Assembly (NCBI GenBank): GCA_020226215.1 | Contig: CM035234.1 | Span: 930,001 to 994,000 of the forward strand | Direction: 5' to 3' | DNA length: 64,000 nucleotides | DNA from: Sindora glabra | Lineage: Eukaryota > Streptophyta > Magnoliopsida > Fabales > Fabaceae | Shown here: one piece after another, positions 1 to 13,000 of the stretch | Numbering within the stretch: position 1 is the first letter of the stretch | Layout of the letters: each line of letters begins with the position of its first letter | The notes under the pieces: generated by a model | What the model saw: the letters and a program-made list of their open reading frames with translations, nothing else | Told to the model about the DNA's origin: nothing | Database searches by the model: none | Made by a program: the position numbers and the translations under genes

Positions 1-224
1 TATATCATTCATATAATTGAGAAATGAGAACTAAACTTAGAAATAAACACAGAAAAAATATATGAATATACTTTATCACTAATTAATTGTGCTTAACTTT
101 GGTTACTCCTTTCTTCACTCAAATTGTGCAAGATTTATGTACGTATGGTAGACTTCATTCCAATTTCTTATTGGTGTTCTCTCACACCTGACATAATGTT
201 ACAATCATTTGTTACAACGTCAGT

Positions 225-930
225 GTTGATGTTATTGTTTTGGCCAAAACAGCAACATGCAAAAACCTGGCATAATCTTGAGTTTTCATCCAATCAAGCA
301 CACGTTTAACGCGAAACAAATCAGAAATCGCTTGTTGCAATCACCTAGGTTGATGTTACTATTTTGAACCAAGATAATAACATGCAGGGAAATAAACCAG
401 AAATCACTTATTGCAACCACCTAGGTTGATGTTACTGTTTTGAATCAAGACAGTAACATGCAGGCAAATGGCACATTCCTGTATGTTACTGTTTTGGCCA
501 AAATAATAACATGCAAGGACCTGACATAATCTTAAGTTTTTATCCAATCAGGCATATGTGCAACGTGAAGCTAACCAAGAATTGCTTTCTACAACGTCCT
601 AAGTTGATGTTACTGTTTTGAACCAAGACAATAATATGCAGGGAAATGGTGCATTCCTACATGTTACTATTTTGGCCAAGATAGTAACATGCAAGGACCT
701 GGCGTATTCTTGAGCTTTCATCTAGAGAGGCATACATACAATGTGAAATAAACTAGAAATCACTTGTTGCAATCACCTAGGTTGATGTTACTGTTTTGAA
801 CTAAGATAGTAACATGCAGGGAAATGGCGCATTCATGCATGTTACTATTTTAACCAAGACAGTAACATGCAGGAACCTGGCGTATTCTTGAACTTTCATC
901 CAGGCAGCACACGTCCAAACATTAAATCAA
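225..930. repeat. 178-bp tandem repeats carrying TGTTACTGT...ACAGTAACA hairpins
   Basis: The motif GTTGATGTTACTGTTTTGAA recurs at 425, 603 and 781, a pitch of exactly 178 bases; related starts lie at 225 and 349. Each unit has two imperfect palindromes, one centred on TTGAACCAAG and one on TTTTGGCCAAAA. Both have arms of the form TGTTACTGT / ACAGTAACA and are followed by ATGCA. Eight such palindromes are visible, near 229, 351, 428, 483, 608, 660, 786 and 840. The step from 349 to 425 is a unit with about 100 bases deleted. The array lies beyond the 3' end of the Harbinger ORF1, which suggests subterminal transposase-binding repeats. Confidence 0.8.
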
Positions 931-1292
931 CTAGTAATCGACAAGGACATTGAGAAAGTGTAAATATACCTAAGTATGACAGATGCAATCACTATAGAAA
1001 GTGGAAAATCACATTATCACAGAAGCATTCATCTCAAATTGGATATCATAAATTCAACTAAAATAAACACGATGGTCTAAAATAGGTGATAACTACTACA
1101 TTAATGTCTTCTGATGTAACATCACTGCAGATTTCCTAATAGATGCTCAACATATTCTTTCCTCCAATCGATGGGCAAAGTGAAGAAAAGATCAATTCAA
1201 TATTTTTCTTTGGTTATAATCTCACCAGCTATCATCCTTTGCATGTTTGTAAGTCCATCAACTTATTTCAGTCCATCAATCACCCTTATCCT

Positions 1293-2190
1293 TCATTCAG
1301 CTCCTTCTTTTTCATGCTTGAAACATAATGCAAGTTCCATCAAAATATTCTTTGTAGCCTCATAAATACTTCCCAACTGAGCTATGGTACTGGTCATTTG
1401 ATAAATAGTATCATTAGAGTTTCTAGCTCTTTTTTTTAATTTATTCGTACTACTTTGTCCATTAGATGGCTCTTGAGTATTTAGGAATGTTGGAGTTGAA
1501 GGTTGGGATCCATAAACACTTTCCCAAAACTCATGAAGATCCTCAGGTTGCATGTTAGATTGGCCCTCTTGCTGTCTATTTACATTTTTTTGTATTTCTT
1601 GTTCCATTGCTTGCATTGCATCATAAGCATTTTCAGCATCTTCACCATTCGCTCTATCTTTACTATATACTCATTATAATTCATTGAAAAATGGGAAGGA
1701 CTTGTTATATAATCCAGCAGCATTAGGATGAGATTGCCACATAACATGAAATGTAAAACAAAAATTAATAAATTAACATCGTTTGAAGCTAAATATTGTT
1801 AAAAAATAATAAGATATATTTACCTTTATCCACTCATTAAAGATCTCTTTCTCAACCACAATCTTCTTTTCTTAGTTATCCCATCCACATCCACTTGCCT
1901 TTGGACCTAACATCTCTGTGATGGCTCCATATTGCTTGTTCAAAAGCTTGTCTCTTGATTCAATGTGTGAGAAACCTCTTAGACTACACCCTGGCATTTT
2001 CTCCCTAAATATTTTCTCTAATTTTTTTAGATATCCAGATTTGAATTGCCCACAACCTTTAGCTTTTCAATGTCTTCGAGCTAAAAGTTCTACCAAGGCC
2101 TCCATTAGTTTAGAATCTTCATTATATGTCCATTGGTGTTTGCAGTCTTTTGATTTTGATTCGGGTGCTTTCACCCATCTCCATTAGTGA
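1293..2190 (-). pseudogene. Harbinger ORF1: Myb/SANT-like DNA-binding protein remnant
   Basis: Reading the minus strand from about 2170, a trihelix/SANT-like stretch is seen: KDCKHQWTYNEDSKLMEAL, then GCGQFKSGYLKKLE and LGPKASGCGWDN. An exon end EWIK sits at a good donor near 1830. The next exon (about 1765 to 1293) begins near WQSHPNAAGLYNK and has KDRANGEDAENAYDA, typical of plant Myb/SANT-like proteins and Pong ORF1. It ends in a Gln/Ser-rich region and an acidic helix. In-frame stops are present after LLARRH, in the middle of GWDN-EKK, and as a TAA-TGA pair before VYSKDRA. The protein would bind the transposon ends together with the transposase. The start codon cannot be fixed. Not functional. 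Confidence 0.7.
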
Positions 2191-2405
2191 GCTAAGTCAT
2201 ATACAATGCAAAGTAATATAGCCCAACAAATTATACATTTGAAAAAAATATAGCCAAGTTTCCCATATGCAAATAAATTGTATTAGAATATTCAAATTGA
2301 ACTATAAAACAAATGAAGTCAATTACATTATAGCTCATACAATTTAAACCATATAAAAACTTAGAAGACAGTAAATATAAAAGTTTCCTAAATACGACTT
2401 CCTCT

Positions 2406-3735
2406 CTAAGTGTTCCATATTTCCTCTGCAAGATTGTCTCTCCATGTAATCCATTCCTCACTTAACTCCACATGTGTAATCAATCATGTGTGCAATTATC
2501 ATTCTTCTGATTGAATTGCAAGGTTACCTCCAAGGGATCCACAGTCATCATTTGTCTAATATGATTATGCAATAGGCAACATGCAGATGTAATTCTACCT
2601 TGGGTCTTTATCGGATAAAATAACTTATTTCTTAGGATTGCCCAATGCCCTTTTAATAATCCAAAAGCCCTTTCTATAACATTCCTAACAGATGAATGCT
2701 TCATATTAAAAAACTCTTGGGGTGTGGTTAGTTATGCTCCATCTCTCCATTCACTTAAATGATACATTAAGGAATCCAGTACCATTCATATATCCAACAT
2801 CACATAAGTAATAATAGCCTATGATAAATTATATAACTTAGCAAAGGTATAAAATGAAATATTGTAAAATCTCAACAATTGATTTCTTGCATACTGAGTA
2901 CCTTGTAGAACTTTTAGATCATTAAGATAGGTAATTACATCTTTTAAGACTCTAGAATCAGCTACTGAACCCTCCCATCCAGTCAAGACATAAATAAATT
3001 GCAAGTCTTATGAACATACTCCTAGCACATTAGTAGTTACCTCACCCTTTCTATTTCAAAATTTAGGCTTATTAACCTCTGGAACATTCACCTTGATATG
3101 AGTTCCATCTAATGCTCCTAAACAATTCTACAGATTGAAACAATTAAAACCCATTTCATTCTTAAAATGTAGATACTATTCTATAACTAATTTTTGTAAA
3201 TTTAAAAATACCTTAAACCATTTCTATTTAGGATCACTAGAATTTCCAGGGACCGGTTCAAGTTATTTGAGTAATTCTTTGTAGCACCTTAGTATAACAA
3301 CCAATACATTATTAAATTGCCTGCTAATAGTGTCTTTGGATCTCATAAATTGTCTCCTTATAACTCTACTCTTCGCATCATGGGCTAAGATGTGCAAAAA
3401 AATTGCCACCATTTCCTCAACACCCATATTCCTAGTAGGCTTTAGCTTACCAACCACCCTTAACATGTCACACAATCTGTGGAAAGAAAACCTGTCCATT
3501 CTAATATTTTCAATAGATGCCAAGTCATTTATAAAGACTATCTTATCGAAGTTTATACTTTGGACCAACATCCTATTATGGTAGTCAAATCTTATTCTTT
3601 TCTTTTTCCTCAACTCTTTCAGTAAAATAGTAGAAATCACCATGATCAAAATTAAAGTGAAATCATTCAAAAGCTCTAATAATATAATCAATATAACAAT
3701 AATTCTCTTCTTCCTTGCTTGAATTGAGGGATCCA
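2406..3735 (-). pseudogene. Harbinger transposase (HARBI1-like, DDE_Tnp_4) pseudogene
   Basis: The remnant starts at ATG 3735 (MDPSIQARKKRI) and runs through the N-terminal helix region (MDRFSFHRLCDMLR, then RRQFMRSKDTISRQFN). Next come ALDGTHIKV with the first catalytic Asp (minus strand near 3110), GWEGSVADSRVLKD near 2975, GYYYLCDVGYMNG near 2815, and NVIERAFGLLKGHWAILR near 2680. The tail EEWITWRDNLAEE ends at a stop at 2406-2408. Introns with recognisable borders separate the parts. Damage includes stops after KELLK, within SSDPK-KWFK, KF-NRKG and CS-DLQ, plus a deletion in the segment after GYMNGTGFL. The family cuts at TIRs and makes TTA/TAA target duplications. Clearly non-functional, but recognisable along most of its length. 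Confidence 0.85.
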
Positions 3736-4481
3736 TTCTCCAATAATAACACACACAGCATAATATAGGATGTATAAAGAAAAATAATAGTTAACCAATA
3801 TAATTTAAATTTATAAAATAAAAATAAGTGATCCAAATGAGATAAAAACTTAAAATATAGAAATAAATAGGTAAAATAATGTTCAAAATATTGATAATTT
3901 GCAATCAGTATTTTCGAGTTATAGGAAATCCAATACAGTATTATGGAAAACTTAGGCAACAGGAAAAACTGCTGGTTAGTTATTTTGGGTTGAGAATATA
4001 ATTTCATATATGCAAATCACGTGTGTGCCAAAGCAACATGACCTGTTATATGTTATTGTGCTATTTTCGTTGCTGGGTTTCGTGATCCCTGTGCCGTATA
4101 TGTATAAATATTTACTATTATTTGTTCTAGATAGAAATATATTGCAAGATTTAGGGACCTACCTCAAATGTAACAGAAGCAGAAGTGAAAGTAAAGAGAA
4201 CGATCAAGAGAGGAGAAGCAGTGAGCACGTTAAAACCTAGCTAGGATGGTTAGTGTTTTAGGGGGAAAAGGGTATATTTATCCTGAATTTTTAATAATAG
4301 TATTCCCATGAGATGGGAATCTGAGATTCCTACCTCTCTTTATAGGAATATTTTGGGGGTAAATTTGGGTAAAAACATTCCCGGTAATGATACATTCCCA
4401 GGCATGTTTTTTAAACTTTTGAACTAAAACAGGAATTTAATATTCCTGCAAAATATTCCTGGGCAAGTCAATGACATGACA

Positions 4482-4500
4482 CGAACCAAACATCCCCTAA
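4482..4500 (-). repeat. Harbinger terminal inverted repeat with TAA target site
   Basis: Plus-strand CGAACCAAACATCCCC is followed by TAA. Read from the outside in, this is TTA-GGGGATGTTTGGTTCG, matching the G-rich TGTTTGGTT ends known from plant PIF/Harbinger elements. Only one end is in the window, so the inverted partner cannot be checked. Confidence 0.6.
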
Positions 4501-7500
4501 GTATTTAAATGGGTTTGAGATACCATCATAGGTGTTTAAGTGTATTAGTAACTTAAATTGGGCAAGTAAAAGGGTGGTTATTATTCCAAAGTAAAAAGGT
4601 GATATTCTTCGATTGAAGGGAGAAAATTTTAGGAAAGCTAATGAAAAATGTAACTAATGAAAGGAAATATAGGATTGTACTCTTAATGTTTAAAAAGATA
4701 GCTTATAGGATGCCTTGAAATAGCCTTAGGATTGAAAAGTGAGTGAAATGGTGGTATTATAATGTTTATTATTGGTAAGAGATTGGTTAATTATGACAAA
4801 GGAATATAACCAATTATTGGTGGTAGGAAAAGCCTTAAGTGGAAAATAATAGGGCCGACTATCTTGAGCAAAATATTTATGTGCATATTCTGTAAAGTTT
4901 CTAACTAGAAAGGTGGTATAAGAGGAATGACCCTGATAGATTTCAGGATGTTCATTTGGTGTGGTGGAGTTGTTTGGGGTTATCTATTTGAGTAAAATAA
5001 AACATCCATCTTTAATTGTAATTGTCAAATTTATTCTACCAGAGTGTCATGCTCAGTCTTCGTCACTTCTCTCTGAGCTTTTTATCCTATAAATGTCTTG
5101 TAAACTTTTGATGTGAGGCTCTAATGTCATGATGGAGAGCAATGAGATTGTAAGGAGGTGCTTTAACTTTTAGAGTGAGCAATGGTTTCATTTATATGTG
5201 AATAAGAGTATAAGTGATTGTTATTTGATATTGTGGCTGAGTAAGTCATAGACAGTGTTAAATGATAACTCTTAAATTTGCTAATTAGTCAGAAAAAAAT
5301 AACTAGTTAGCTAAGATGCCCACATAAGGTAAAAACAGAGGCAGTTAAAGGTGCACAATGGGATAACCCATCATGCACACTGTAATATCTAAGTTAGTAC
5401 TATTTAGTAGAGTCATATTAAGAGCAATTAGATAGACTGAATAAGCATACCTTGATTGTTTATATACTTAGAAAGATATGGATTATGCTAATGAATCTTT
5501 ATGATTATTAATTATAGATAGTTAGCCATCAATCATATTGTGACATAATAATGAAAAGTAATAAACCTTAAAGAGGCATAATAATAAGTCTTGATGGCCA
5601 TTATGAGTCATTTGTAAGACTAATAATATCAAGTATGATTTTAGCTAGAAAATAGGCTTATGAGTCAATTCTGACTAGGTTGAATAAATATAAGGGTTAA
5701 GATTATAGTTGTTTGCACATGTCTCAATCAGTATCAACCAATTGTGATTTGGTTAATCACTTTAGTATTTATCTCAAGCGATTAAAAATACAAATTTAGT
5801 ACTTAATTAACTAAGTTAAAATTTTAAGATTAGATAGTACTGAATGTTACATTTAGTAAAAATCTATTTAATCTACTAAGCAATAATTATTTAGCTAAAT
5901 GTATTTAATAACTAATACTATTTTTTAAGAATTTATTGAATAAAGATATCCAACACTATCTCTATTTTTTCAATAATAATTAGATTTATATATATATTAC
6001 ATCATTTGAAGATTAGGAATATAAAATTTTTAAAATCATAATTAAGATAATTTTGAAATTATACAAAATTTAAATATTTTACGATAAAATTTTCAAATCA
6101 TTATTTAAATTTAATATTTAAAATTCAAACACTTTAAATTAATTACTTAATTTTAGTAGTTAATTTTAATACTTAATAATTAGATACATATATATCCAAA
6201 TTTTAAAATTTAAAATTTAGCATTAATAATATGACACATAAAATTTTCAAAATAACAATCAAGGATAATTTTAAAAATATAAAAATTTTAATATTTTGAA
6301 ATCAAATTATAAATTAAATTCAAATTTTGAAATATGAATATATATAAACACCATAAATTTAATTGTAAAATTTGATGCATAATTTTAGCAATATATATTT
6401 AAGCATTATCAAATGTACTTATAAAGTTATAATTCATATGATAATCAATATTATACCTACCAATTAGACCACGATGCTTAACTCATTTTGTATAGTTGAT
6501 CCATTTTCTATGAAATTTCTATATTATATATTAATTATGATATTTTTTATCTCTTATAATAAGTGTTATTCGTATAATTTATTATATATTAATTTGTTAT
6601 TTTTTTCTCTATTTATCTTTTAATATTAAATTAATTTTTAATAAAAACTTGAAATTAGATTATTTTCTATTTATCATTAGAATTTATAAGTACTAAATTA
6701 TTCTAATCTCATAAAAACCTTCTCAAAAAGCTCTTCAAATTATATTTGTATATTGTTATTTTTCTCTCTACACCTTGATATCATCTTCTCTAATATTAAA
6801 ACTTTTATTTTCATTTTTTTATCTTTTATAGAATTTTGCTTCTTTTATCTTTTTGTAATTATTTAGTAATGTTCCTACCATATAAATTATTTTTTATGAT
6901 TTCTTTTACTTTTTTTATATTATTATTGTTCTAATTTGCTTATCCACTTTTTTATGAATATTTTATTTTATTGGATTTTTATTCTTTTTTAAGATTTGTA
7001 ACTTAATCCATTTTCATTAACTTGCTAGATTTTTTATATATAAAAATTGCTAAAACATAACTTTTATATGATTTATTTCATTAGGTGAATTTTTTTATTA
7101 TTTCACACACCTTCTAATAGGAAAAGATAATTATGCATTTTGAAAAAAATTAGGGGAGGAATGAAATTTTCATATGAACTGTTATTTCTAAAAAATTTTA
7201 CAAATTTTTCCAATGAACTCAATAGTATTTTGTATTTTAAATTTTAAAAATCATTTTATTTCTATCTTTACTTGACTTCATTTAATTTTTTTATTTTTTT
7301 ATCTTTAATTGATTTAAATAGAAATTTTTTTTATCTTTATTTTCATCTCATTTCAAATTCAATTTAAAATTTATAAATTCTCATTTATAATATGCTTTCT
7401 TTTGATATGTACATGATAAAATCCCTATTTGTTTGAATATATAAATAAACAACTTCACTTGCAATTATCAAAGAAATTTTAAATCTAATATCAAGTTTAT

Positions 7501-9170
7501 TCTTGTCAATATTATCTTCTCTTTAAGAAAGTTTTGAGTTTGGTATCTGATAACATTTTTTACTAAATAATATAATGATTTATCTTTATTTGATGGATTT
7601 TTACTATAATAGTTATAGATTTAATTTTTTAATAATATTTCTCTAAATATTTGTGTTGCTATTCTAATCTTTTTTTGTCCTATATGTTCTTAAAATATTT
7701 CTCTTAAACTTCAATTAAACTTTTTATATTTATGATTGTATCAAATTTTTTAATTTTGCTACCTTATTTTTTAATAAATTTGCAACTTTATAAGCATAAT
7801 TGGTCATGATTTTTAAGAAAGCAACAATTTATGATATTATTGTATGTTTATATGAGGTTGTTTATTTTCAAATTTTGAAAGGAACTATTTTTATTAGTTT
7901 CTATTATAATGCAATTTTTAGAAAATGCTAAAATATAAGTTCTTTATTAGTATCTTTTTGCCAAAAGCTATCCCTTTCTTTCATATGAATTAAAAATAAA
8001 AAAAATTGATATTAAAATATTAAATTTTAGTAAACAAGTAAGTAGTAATTTGTAGATTATATTTGATGAGTTATTTTATAATATAAAATTATTATTTCAA
8101 AAATTTATTTTATGATGCACTAATATAGTCAATAAAAAATTCATTGTTATTACTAAGAAAATCTATTCTTATAATATATTATATTATTAAACATTAATAA
8201 TTATTTCTTAAAAATAATATCGAGTTAATGTGATATTTAAATTTAAAATCATTCTTTTTGATAAAATAAATTTAAAATTAATTATTTACTTGAATATTAA
8301 GTTAAATGAGTGGAAAGATGATTTTTTTAAAATTTATCCCAATTTTTATTTAATCGAATACTTTTTTTTAACCATCTTTTTCTATAAATATTTTACTCTT
8401 TTTACTATTTTTCAAGATTTTTCTTCAAATATTGTTAATTTTCTTTTCCTATTTTACCTTATTTTTTTTCCTTTTTTATTTATAAATTTTTTTGGAGATT
8501 CTATAATTACTACCATCTACATAATTCTTATATTTTAAATTTTTTTATTAAATAAAATTATTATCCATTTATAAGCTTATGATTTAGGATTGTATATTGC
8601 AACATATGAGGGATAATTTAGAGTAATTTAATTTTAATTAAACTTATGAGTATTTAAAATTTTAAAAAAATTAAACTTATTTTATACGATCTAATATATG
8701 TAAAAGAATTTATAAATTTAGTCTTTTATTATATTATAATATTAATTTTAATTATTTAATAATATGTATAATAAAATTGTAATATTTTATTTTATAAGAT
8801 GTTTCTTAAAATTATTGATTGTATATTAATTTTTATTTTATTTTTTATAAATAATTAATATATAATTATAATATTATATTATTGAAATAAATATTTATTC
8901 GAATGATTAACAAATGATTTTAAAAAATGAATGGACTCGTTGGATTCATCACCACTGTTTAACAGTACGGATAGTAAGGATGAAGTTGGAATTTAGGGCT
9001 TTTAACCTGCCAATCGGACTGGAATACTGGATCAGTCATCAAAGTGCTTTACCCCCAGACCTATGATTTTGAAAAAGATGGACGGGGCACTGACTATTTA
9101 ATATTTATTATTTATATTAATAATGAAGAAATTGTAAACAAATTGCATCAGATTGGCCAGACTGGATTTT
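4501..9170. other. AT-rich intergenic spacer
   Basis: I see no gene in this stretch. It is very AT-rich, especially 5700-8900, with runs of T and A and no open frame showing a recognisable domain. Two loosely related blocks near 6018 and 6236 share a pattern of the form ATAAAATTTT...AATCA..AGGATAATTTT, and a similar piece recurs near 23900, suggesting an old dispersed repeat. From about 8930 the base composition becomes more balanced as the MRS2-like gene is approached. Confidence 0.6.
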
Positions 9171-9177
9171 TTATCGC

Positions 9178-10087
9178 TTGGTGAACGCCATAGCCAGAGA
9201 GCACGGACTACTGACTGTAGTGGGATCTTTTACAATTACTCTCAGGTACTCTAAATCTAGGGTTTCGATCCTTTTCTTCTTCTGGGTTCAGTCTAATTTA
9301 GCACAACTCATTCCCCTTTGTCTGCAGAATTGTGTTAATCGCATAATCCGAGGCATACATTTTGGCTTAAATCAAAGTTTCTATCTATTTTTTTTTTTTT
9401 TTGTCTGATACTTAGGTGAAGAGCCACTCGAATACCTCACTGGAGGTATGGAGTTTCTACAGATATGTGTATTTATAATATATGGGTCTAGGTAGTTTTG
9501 TACTTGAAAATATAGTCTATGGTTTTCGTGTTTTTCATTCCTATCTGAGTTTCTAATGTATTACTGACCCACTGGAAAAAAAATTGTGCTTTTTAATTTG
9601 AAAGGCATGATGTAGCCTTCTGACGTAATGGGTTTATGATTAGTGTTTTGCATTCCTTCAGCATATCGTTCTTGAACTGGTAGTTGTTCAATGCACTGCG
9701 CTTCTTTCCTATGGAAGCAGTTGGTCGTTGAGTCAATTATTAATGTTTATAAGATATCCACTAGTCGAAAAAATTTTGCACTTGTGGTGTGGCCCTGGCA
9801 GATTTATGAAAAGGATCAGATTGTCTTGCCATAATCTCACAGTTGCGTGAGTCTTTCATTATTCACGACACCATAATGTCATCAGAATATATAATTGAAA
9901 TGTCTTAATTCATATTACAAAGCTTTATCTTCTGGGGAGTGTGTACGCTAAACGACTACCTGTCGAGATGGATCGACACTACATATATATCAGTTATGTT
10001 CTTATAATGCAACCAAAAGCTGTAAGGTGAAAGGGTTCCTGATGCTCCTAACTCATCTATGTTTTCAGCAACTACGAATCCTTATTA
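9178..10087 (+). other. Probable 5' UTR exon and leader intron of the MRS2-like gene
   Basis: The last 19 bases before the start codon follow a clear acceptor (GTTTTCAG, exon from 10069), so the ATG sits in the second or a later exon. A plausible upstream donor is CTCTCAG|GTACTC at 9245/9246, giving a leader intron of about 820 bases, but other donors in 9240-9420 are possible. The interval holds no convincing coding frame. Confidence 0.45.
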
Positions 10088-13000
10088 ATGGCGGACCTTA
10101 AAGAGCAGCTACTCCCCCCAAAACCTGCATCAGCTGTTAACCTAAGAGAATCTTCCAGTCATCCATCGGCCTCTGGAAGGCTACCTTTTCAAGGAGTGGA
10201 TGTTTTGGAGCTGAAGAAGCGGGGTCAAGGCCTCCGGTCATGGATTCATGTTGACACATCTGGTAACTCTCAGGTCATTGAGGTAGACAAGTTCACTATG
10301 ATGCGACGTTGTGATCTACCTGCACGTGATCTTCGCCTACTTGATCCTCTATTTGTTTACCCATCAACAATTCTTGGTAGAGAGAAGGCTATTGTTGTAA
10401 ATTTAGAGCAGATACGGTGTATTATCACAGCAGATGAGGTTCTCCTCTTAAATTCTCTAGATAATTCTGTCCTGCGCTATGTTATGGAGTTGCAACGACG
10501 ATTGACAACCACAGGGGTTGGTGAGATTTGGCAATCTGATGGTTCTGACATGAGCCGAAGGAGGGGAAGTAGGAGTTTTGACAATGTTTTTGGCAACACA
10601 TCCCCTGATTATTTGCCTTTCGAGTTCAGGGCTCTGGAAGTTGCCCTGGAGGCAGCATGCACATTTCTGGATTCTCAGGTTTGTAGAAGCATGTTGGGTT
10701 ATATGAATTTTTTTTTGGGTGTTGATATTTTGCCTTTCTTCCATAATCAAATTCGGGACTGAATTCTTCCTGTGAGCAGGAACGTTATTTTCCTATAGCT
10801 ATAATCAGTCATGATATGTTACAGAGTAATTGTTCATTATTATGCTTGTGCAAATTCAATAAGTGCTTATATCATACAGTATGAGTATATTAGAAGTCCA
10901 AATGGCAGAAGATCAGACTAAATAGCAAGTTTATCTCGCAAGAGGCTGTATTGTTGAGAGTTTGTCTTGTATAACCTTACCTCAGCATTGAGGAGTCAAG
11001 CATGTGATTGAATGCAACGTCAATTACTTGACTGGTTGAAGAGAAAAATTGTATGGGTAGATTAAGAATTGAATTTAGGAGTAAAACTATTGACTTTCAT
11101 GAAGAGACAAATTTGCCTGCTGAAGTCAACTTGCATAGCCTAAAGATTGGGCAATTGGCATGGTTTTAGGGTGAATCAGTTCAGAGAACCCAAAGAACTC
11201 AGGTATGGGATAGAAAGAGTTTGGAGTAAATACAGTTGTCAAAGAAATACTTTGAGTTAGGTGCATGTCTTGATTTCTATTATGAGAGGCCTGTGAGCTA
11301 GGTGCAAAGATACTGTTCTTGTACTTTCTGTTGTTTTCGAATAGTGCAAAACTATCCTACTTCTGCCTGTTGAGATTGTCTAAAAGCCAAAACACATTTG
11401 ATTCTGTGTCTCATCTTTTTTTACTCTGTTACTTCATTTAGATTTTGTAATTATGTATCATATCCACTCTACCTGTTTCTCTCATCCCGCAGTTGTGGAC
11501 ACGTAAAGTTTGAATTAATGTTTCATGCTAATGTACTGATTACTTGTGATAGAAAGGACTCTGTCTGTACTTCCAAAAATGGTAGAAAATCTTAGATTTA
11601 TTTTTTGATAGGAAAGGGAATTTTATTAAAAGAAGGAGAAAGATACAAAGAGGGCAAGAAGTCATCAAACAGAAGGAGAAGAGCTAAAGATAAAAAACAC
11701 AAATGAAACCATCCTATCAGAGATTTAAGATTGACTTTCAATTCCTTTGCAAATCTGTGAAACTTATCCCTTGAAATAAACCATGAACATTAAGCTAAAG
11801 TAAGGTAACCAACAAATTCTTATCCAACACCAATCCCATCGGCTGACATAACTGTTTAAATGTTGTTTTATTATACCCATATATATTCTAGAGCCAGAGA
11901 CTTATAATTATGTTGTTTATTTCCCTGCTCTTGTTGATTTAGTTGTTGTAAAATAGTTACTAATGTACTCAGTTCTGGTCATTTTTAAAAGGCAGCGGAG
12001 TTAGAAATTGAGGCTTATCCATTGCTGGATGAACTAACATCAAAGATTAGTACACTAAATTTGGAGCGTGTTCGTCGGTTAAAAAGCAGACTCGTTGCCC
12101 TGACTAGGAGAGTTCAGAAGGTAACGTGCAGTTGTTCTTAATTTCTTTCAGTAGCAATTGATGGGGACCATATATTTCTCTTGGTCTTTTTTTTTTTTTT
12201 CTTTCCCATACATATTTTCAGGTTAGAGATGAAATAGAGCAGCTTATGGATGATGATGGTGATATGGCTGAAATGTATCTCACTGAGAAGAAAAGACGAA
12301 TGGAGTCTTCATTTTATGGAGATCAGTCTTTAATTGGATATAGATCAATTGATGGTGCATCCATTTCGGCTCCAGTATCTCCTGTTTCATCTCCTCCTGA
12401 TTCTCGGAAGCTCGAAAAGAGCTTGAGCATTGCAAGGAGCCGACATGAGAGCACTAGGAGTACAGAAAGTGCTACAGCAAGTATAGAAGAGCTCGAGATG
12501 TTGCTTGAAGCATACTTTGTTGTCATTGACAGTACCCTAAACAAGCTAACATCGGTAAACATAGTATTTGCATATTCCTTTTCTGTTTAGCTTTTTCAAA
12601 CAGTTTATTGATCATCATTATCTTGTTTCAGTTGAAGGAGTATATTGATGATACAGAAGATTTCATTAACATTCAACTGGTACTTCTTTTCTCTTTTTTT
12701 TTCCCCCCACATGTTTATTATTCACCAATTAATGTTAGTTCAATCATTCTACATTTGGTTATTTGCTGATGTTCGTATGAGTTCTGGTGGCTGAAGGGAG
12801 GAAAAGAAAATTTATAAGGATTCATAGTCTATTAAACTCGTTTGATACTGGGGAAAGCTGACTGAAAATTGCACTTTCAGGATAATGTGCGCAATCAGCT
12901 TATCCAGTTTGAGCTTATACTTACAACTGCAACATTTGTCGTTGCAATCTTTGGTGTAGTAGCAGGAATTTTTGGGATGAATTTTGAAATTCCATTATTC

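Larger units (their letters stand above)
1..4497 (-). mobile_element. PIF/Harbinger (Pong-like) DNA transposon, decayed, left end outside window
   Basis: This element contains a Myb/SANT-like ORF1 remnant and a HARBI1-type DDE transposase remnant, both on the minus strand, as in plant Pong-like elements. The right end is defined by a terminal motif that reads GGGGATGTTTGGTTCG on the minus strand (4497 down to about 4482). It is followed outward by TAA at 4498-4500, which fits the TTA/TAA target duplication of this superfamily. The 250 bases inside this end are rich in short inverted TTCC/GGAA-type motifs. No matching left terminus is visible, so the array of 178-bp repeats at 200-930 is taken as subterminal sequence and the other end should lie upstream of base 1. 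Superfamily assignment is strong; the outer limits are inferred. Confidence 0.75.

Noticed and set aside
225..930. Regular repeats considered as a CRISPR array
   Set aside because: The unit is 178 bp with internal palindromes and diverged copies, in a plant nuclear context beside a transposon; no short repeat-spacer structure and no cas genes.
8230..8538. 102-codon open frame, rich in Phe, Ile, Leu and Lys
   Set aside because: It lies in extremely AT-rich DNA, its residue content is what T/A runs produce, and no domain or splice context supports it.
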